From NCBI RefSeq assembly GCF_000208865.1, contig NC_018387.1:2089120-2153119 (forward strand): a DNA stretch of 64,000 bases. Direction: 5' to 3'. Of the stretch, positions 62,336 to 64,000 are shown in pieces. The notes under the pieces are model-generated. The model worked only from the letters and a program-made list of their open reading frames with translations. It did no database searches and had not been told where the DNA came from. Each line of letters opens with the position of its first letter. The first letter of the stretch is position 1. The DNA is from Neospora caninum Liverpool (lineage: Eukaryota > Apicomplexa > Conoidasida > Eucoccidiorida > Sarcocystidae). Position numbers and translations under genes: made by a program.

Positions 62336-64000
62336 ATGCCACGCGAACAAGAGACACAAAATCAGCAGGATGCGCACAGCGGCGGGGTTAACGACCCGCG
62401 GCCTGCTGTGCAGTCCCGCCTGTTGAGCACCATGGCCAACGAGCTTGTCCAAGCGGTTGAAGAAGTTCACACTCCCTCGTCGATGGCGCGTATCAGTCAA
62501 TTTATGAGCATCGACGGTCACTTGCTGCAGTGGGCCACTAGCAAAGATATGCAGGTCCGTGTTCCTATTGAATTTCCAGAGACAGCTAAGAAACCCTAGC
62601 GTGGATCAACACGGCTACCAGGGACTCTGACACAGGAATCCGGCGCACCTTGGGTTTAGCACGGACGCCCTTTGGTTTGTGGGTTCGCGCGTGAGTGTAG
62701 CCGCTGCGTTTTACGATGTGATCGGCGTTTAGCTCTCGGTATTTTTCGCTTTCCAGCAGAATCTATCTGGACAGTTTTATCCGGAAGTTTTTTTCTAGCG
62801 CATTCCCTGCGGATGCCCATAATAGAGCCACCCGTGTTCCTTGCGTGGCGACTTTCTACACGTTCAACGGTCCCATCACATGGTAGGGCATTACAGATAG
62901 ATCTGCTCCTTGCATGCGTTGGTGCCCCAGGAGAAGAAAAACAGTGTAGTACAGTATTCTTAGTCGTATTCATGTTAGAAGGACGGAATGGTCAGCAGGT
63001 TCAGCGCCCTATGCCACGTCATCGTATCAAACACTGGCAGATCCCAACTGCGCCATCGTCTCTGTGCCCGAGTGTGCAGGCATTGACGAGCATCTGCAAG
63101 ACAGGCAACAGCATTGCGGGTCTCTTGTTGTCTCATACGGTTCACTTGAACAAGGAGAAGGAGGAACGTCAGTTATGCGTCCTGCTGGAGAAATGGAAGA
63201 CCGTGAGTGTGCAGTGCGAGTGGATGTTCGCGGTAGAATCCCTTGCGGCAAGGGAGACAAGACGTGAAACTGACGCAGATCGCGCAAGCCCTGTCAATCG
63301 CATATGCGCTCAAATGGTTGAACACTCACAGTTGGCTTCGCGCGTCCTGCACGGCAGAACGAAATTCGGGTTCGTCCTATTTGCGAGTCGACACGGTTGC
63401 CGAACAACGGGATCGAAGTAAAGTTGTTTTGGTCCTCTCTCTCCTGGACCTCATCGGTGCGTTCAGTGCAGGCCTCGCTGCGAGGGAGCTAGAAAAGAGC
63501 AAGGACTGTCTTTCGCGAAGCTCTCAAAAATGTGCCGTCTTAGTCTCTACCCATGTCACTCCCTGAGCTACGGCGACTGTGTATTCAACGCAGCTCTCCA
63601 AGGTACGTGCCCCAGGGCGGCATCTATGTGCTTCGCAACAGCACTCTCGCATTCTTCCCCGCTTGCTGAAAGGATCTCAACTGACAGGGCCACGGTTTCG
63701 CCACACGCGGGATTCGGAACTCTTGCATCTCGATCTTGACTGGCATCTCCATCGTGTACAGGCGCGTGAACCGATCTGCGCCCGCCGGTTAACCGCTATT
63801 TTAACACAACAGTGGCCGTAGCTGTAGAGGACTGCTAAATCTAGAGTAGCCTCGCTTGCGACATGACCACTTGAATAACGATGTTTTCGTTTTTCAGTGG
63901 TCTGTGTTACAGTGCCGATGCCGGTGCTGTTCAAGGGACGCATCCGTGCGGTTTTTGTTTTCAGGCGGTTGCTCAGACCAGGCACCAAGAGCGCGAAGAC
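62336..64000 (+). CDS. unrecognised gene, 5' part, runs off the window
   Basis: It starts at ATG 62336 (MPREQETQNQQDAHSGG). Exons 62336-62554, 63080-63202, 63279-63417 and 63898 to beyond 64000 agree in phase. Exon 1 is polar and then helical (MANELVQAVEEV, SQFMSIDGHLLQWATS). Exon 2 is strongly helical (NSIAGLLLSHTVHLNKEKEE, QLCVLLEKWK), and the third reads IAQALSIAYALKWLNTHSW. This suggests an alpha-helical, perhaps coiled-coil, subunit, but no family is recognised. Exons 3 and 4 are less certain than 1 and 2. The 3' end is outside the window. Confidence 0.45.

Overview
The window looks like nuclear chromosome sequence from a tissue-cyst coccidian (the Toxoplasma / Neospora / Hammondia group). 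The reasons are: many-exon genes with GT-AG introns of roughly 100-1,500 bases; roughly balanced base composition with GC-rich exons; frequent (TA)n tracts and TGCATGC-like words inside introns; an apicoplast-type bipartite leader on one protein; and a mitochondrial-DNA-like insert in an intron. I cannot choose the species from sequence alone. Most long ORFs here are shadows or intron read-through, so genes were built by joining exons whose splice sites and codon phases agree.

Layout. Bases 1-4,962: mostly gene-free sequence with two tRNA-Pro genes on the minus strand (anticodons CGG and UGG) and a decayed tRNA-like fragment. Bases 4,963-33,554 (minus): one very large gene of about 47 exons for a CLU (clustered mitochondria) family protein with C-terminal TPRs. 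One of its introns holds a probable nuclear copy of mitochondrial cob DNA. Bases 33.6-36.9 kb: purine-rich on the plus strand, so a pyrimidine-rich 5' flank for CLU; no gene assigned. Bases 36.9-37.7 kb: weak evidence for a small plus-strand gene. Bases 38,394-49,381 (plus): a complete 20-exon gene for the U5 snRNP DEAD-box helicase PRP28/DDX23. A 100-N assembly gap, flanked by a degraded duplicate of one exon, lies inside one of its introns. Bases 50,184-50,977 (plus): a small unrecognised three-exon gene. Bases 51,821-56,815 (plus): a seven-exon CBP3/UQCC1-type cytochrome bc1 assembly factor. Bases 57.2-58.1 kb: a weak small plus-strand gene. Bases 58,452-60,608 (minus): a three-exon ribosome-binding factor A (RbfA) with a signal peptide plus transit-like leader, probably for the apicoplast. 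Bases 60.8-61.6 kb (plus): an unrecognised small gene divergent from RbfA. Bases 62,336-64,000 (plus): the 5' part of an unrecognised gene that leaves the window.

Several identified genes serve organelles: CLU (binding mRNAs for mitochondrial proteins and mitochondrial distribution in other eukaryotes), CBP3 (complex III assembly) and RbfA (organelle small ribosomal subunit maturation). PRP28 acts in the nucleus in spliceosome activation. This is housekeeping content. I found no mobile element, CRISPR array or obviously new defence or virulence system. The most useful observations are the false duplication around the gap, the intronic NUMT, the lineage-specific insertions in CBP3 and RbfA, and the unrecognised small genes.
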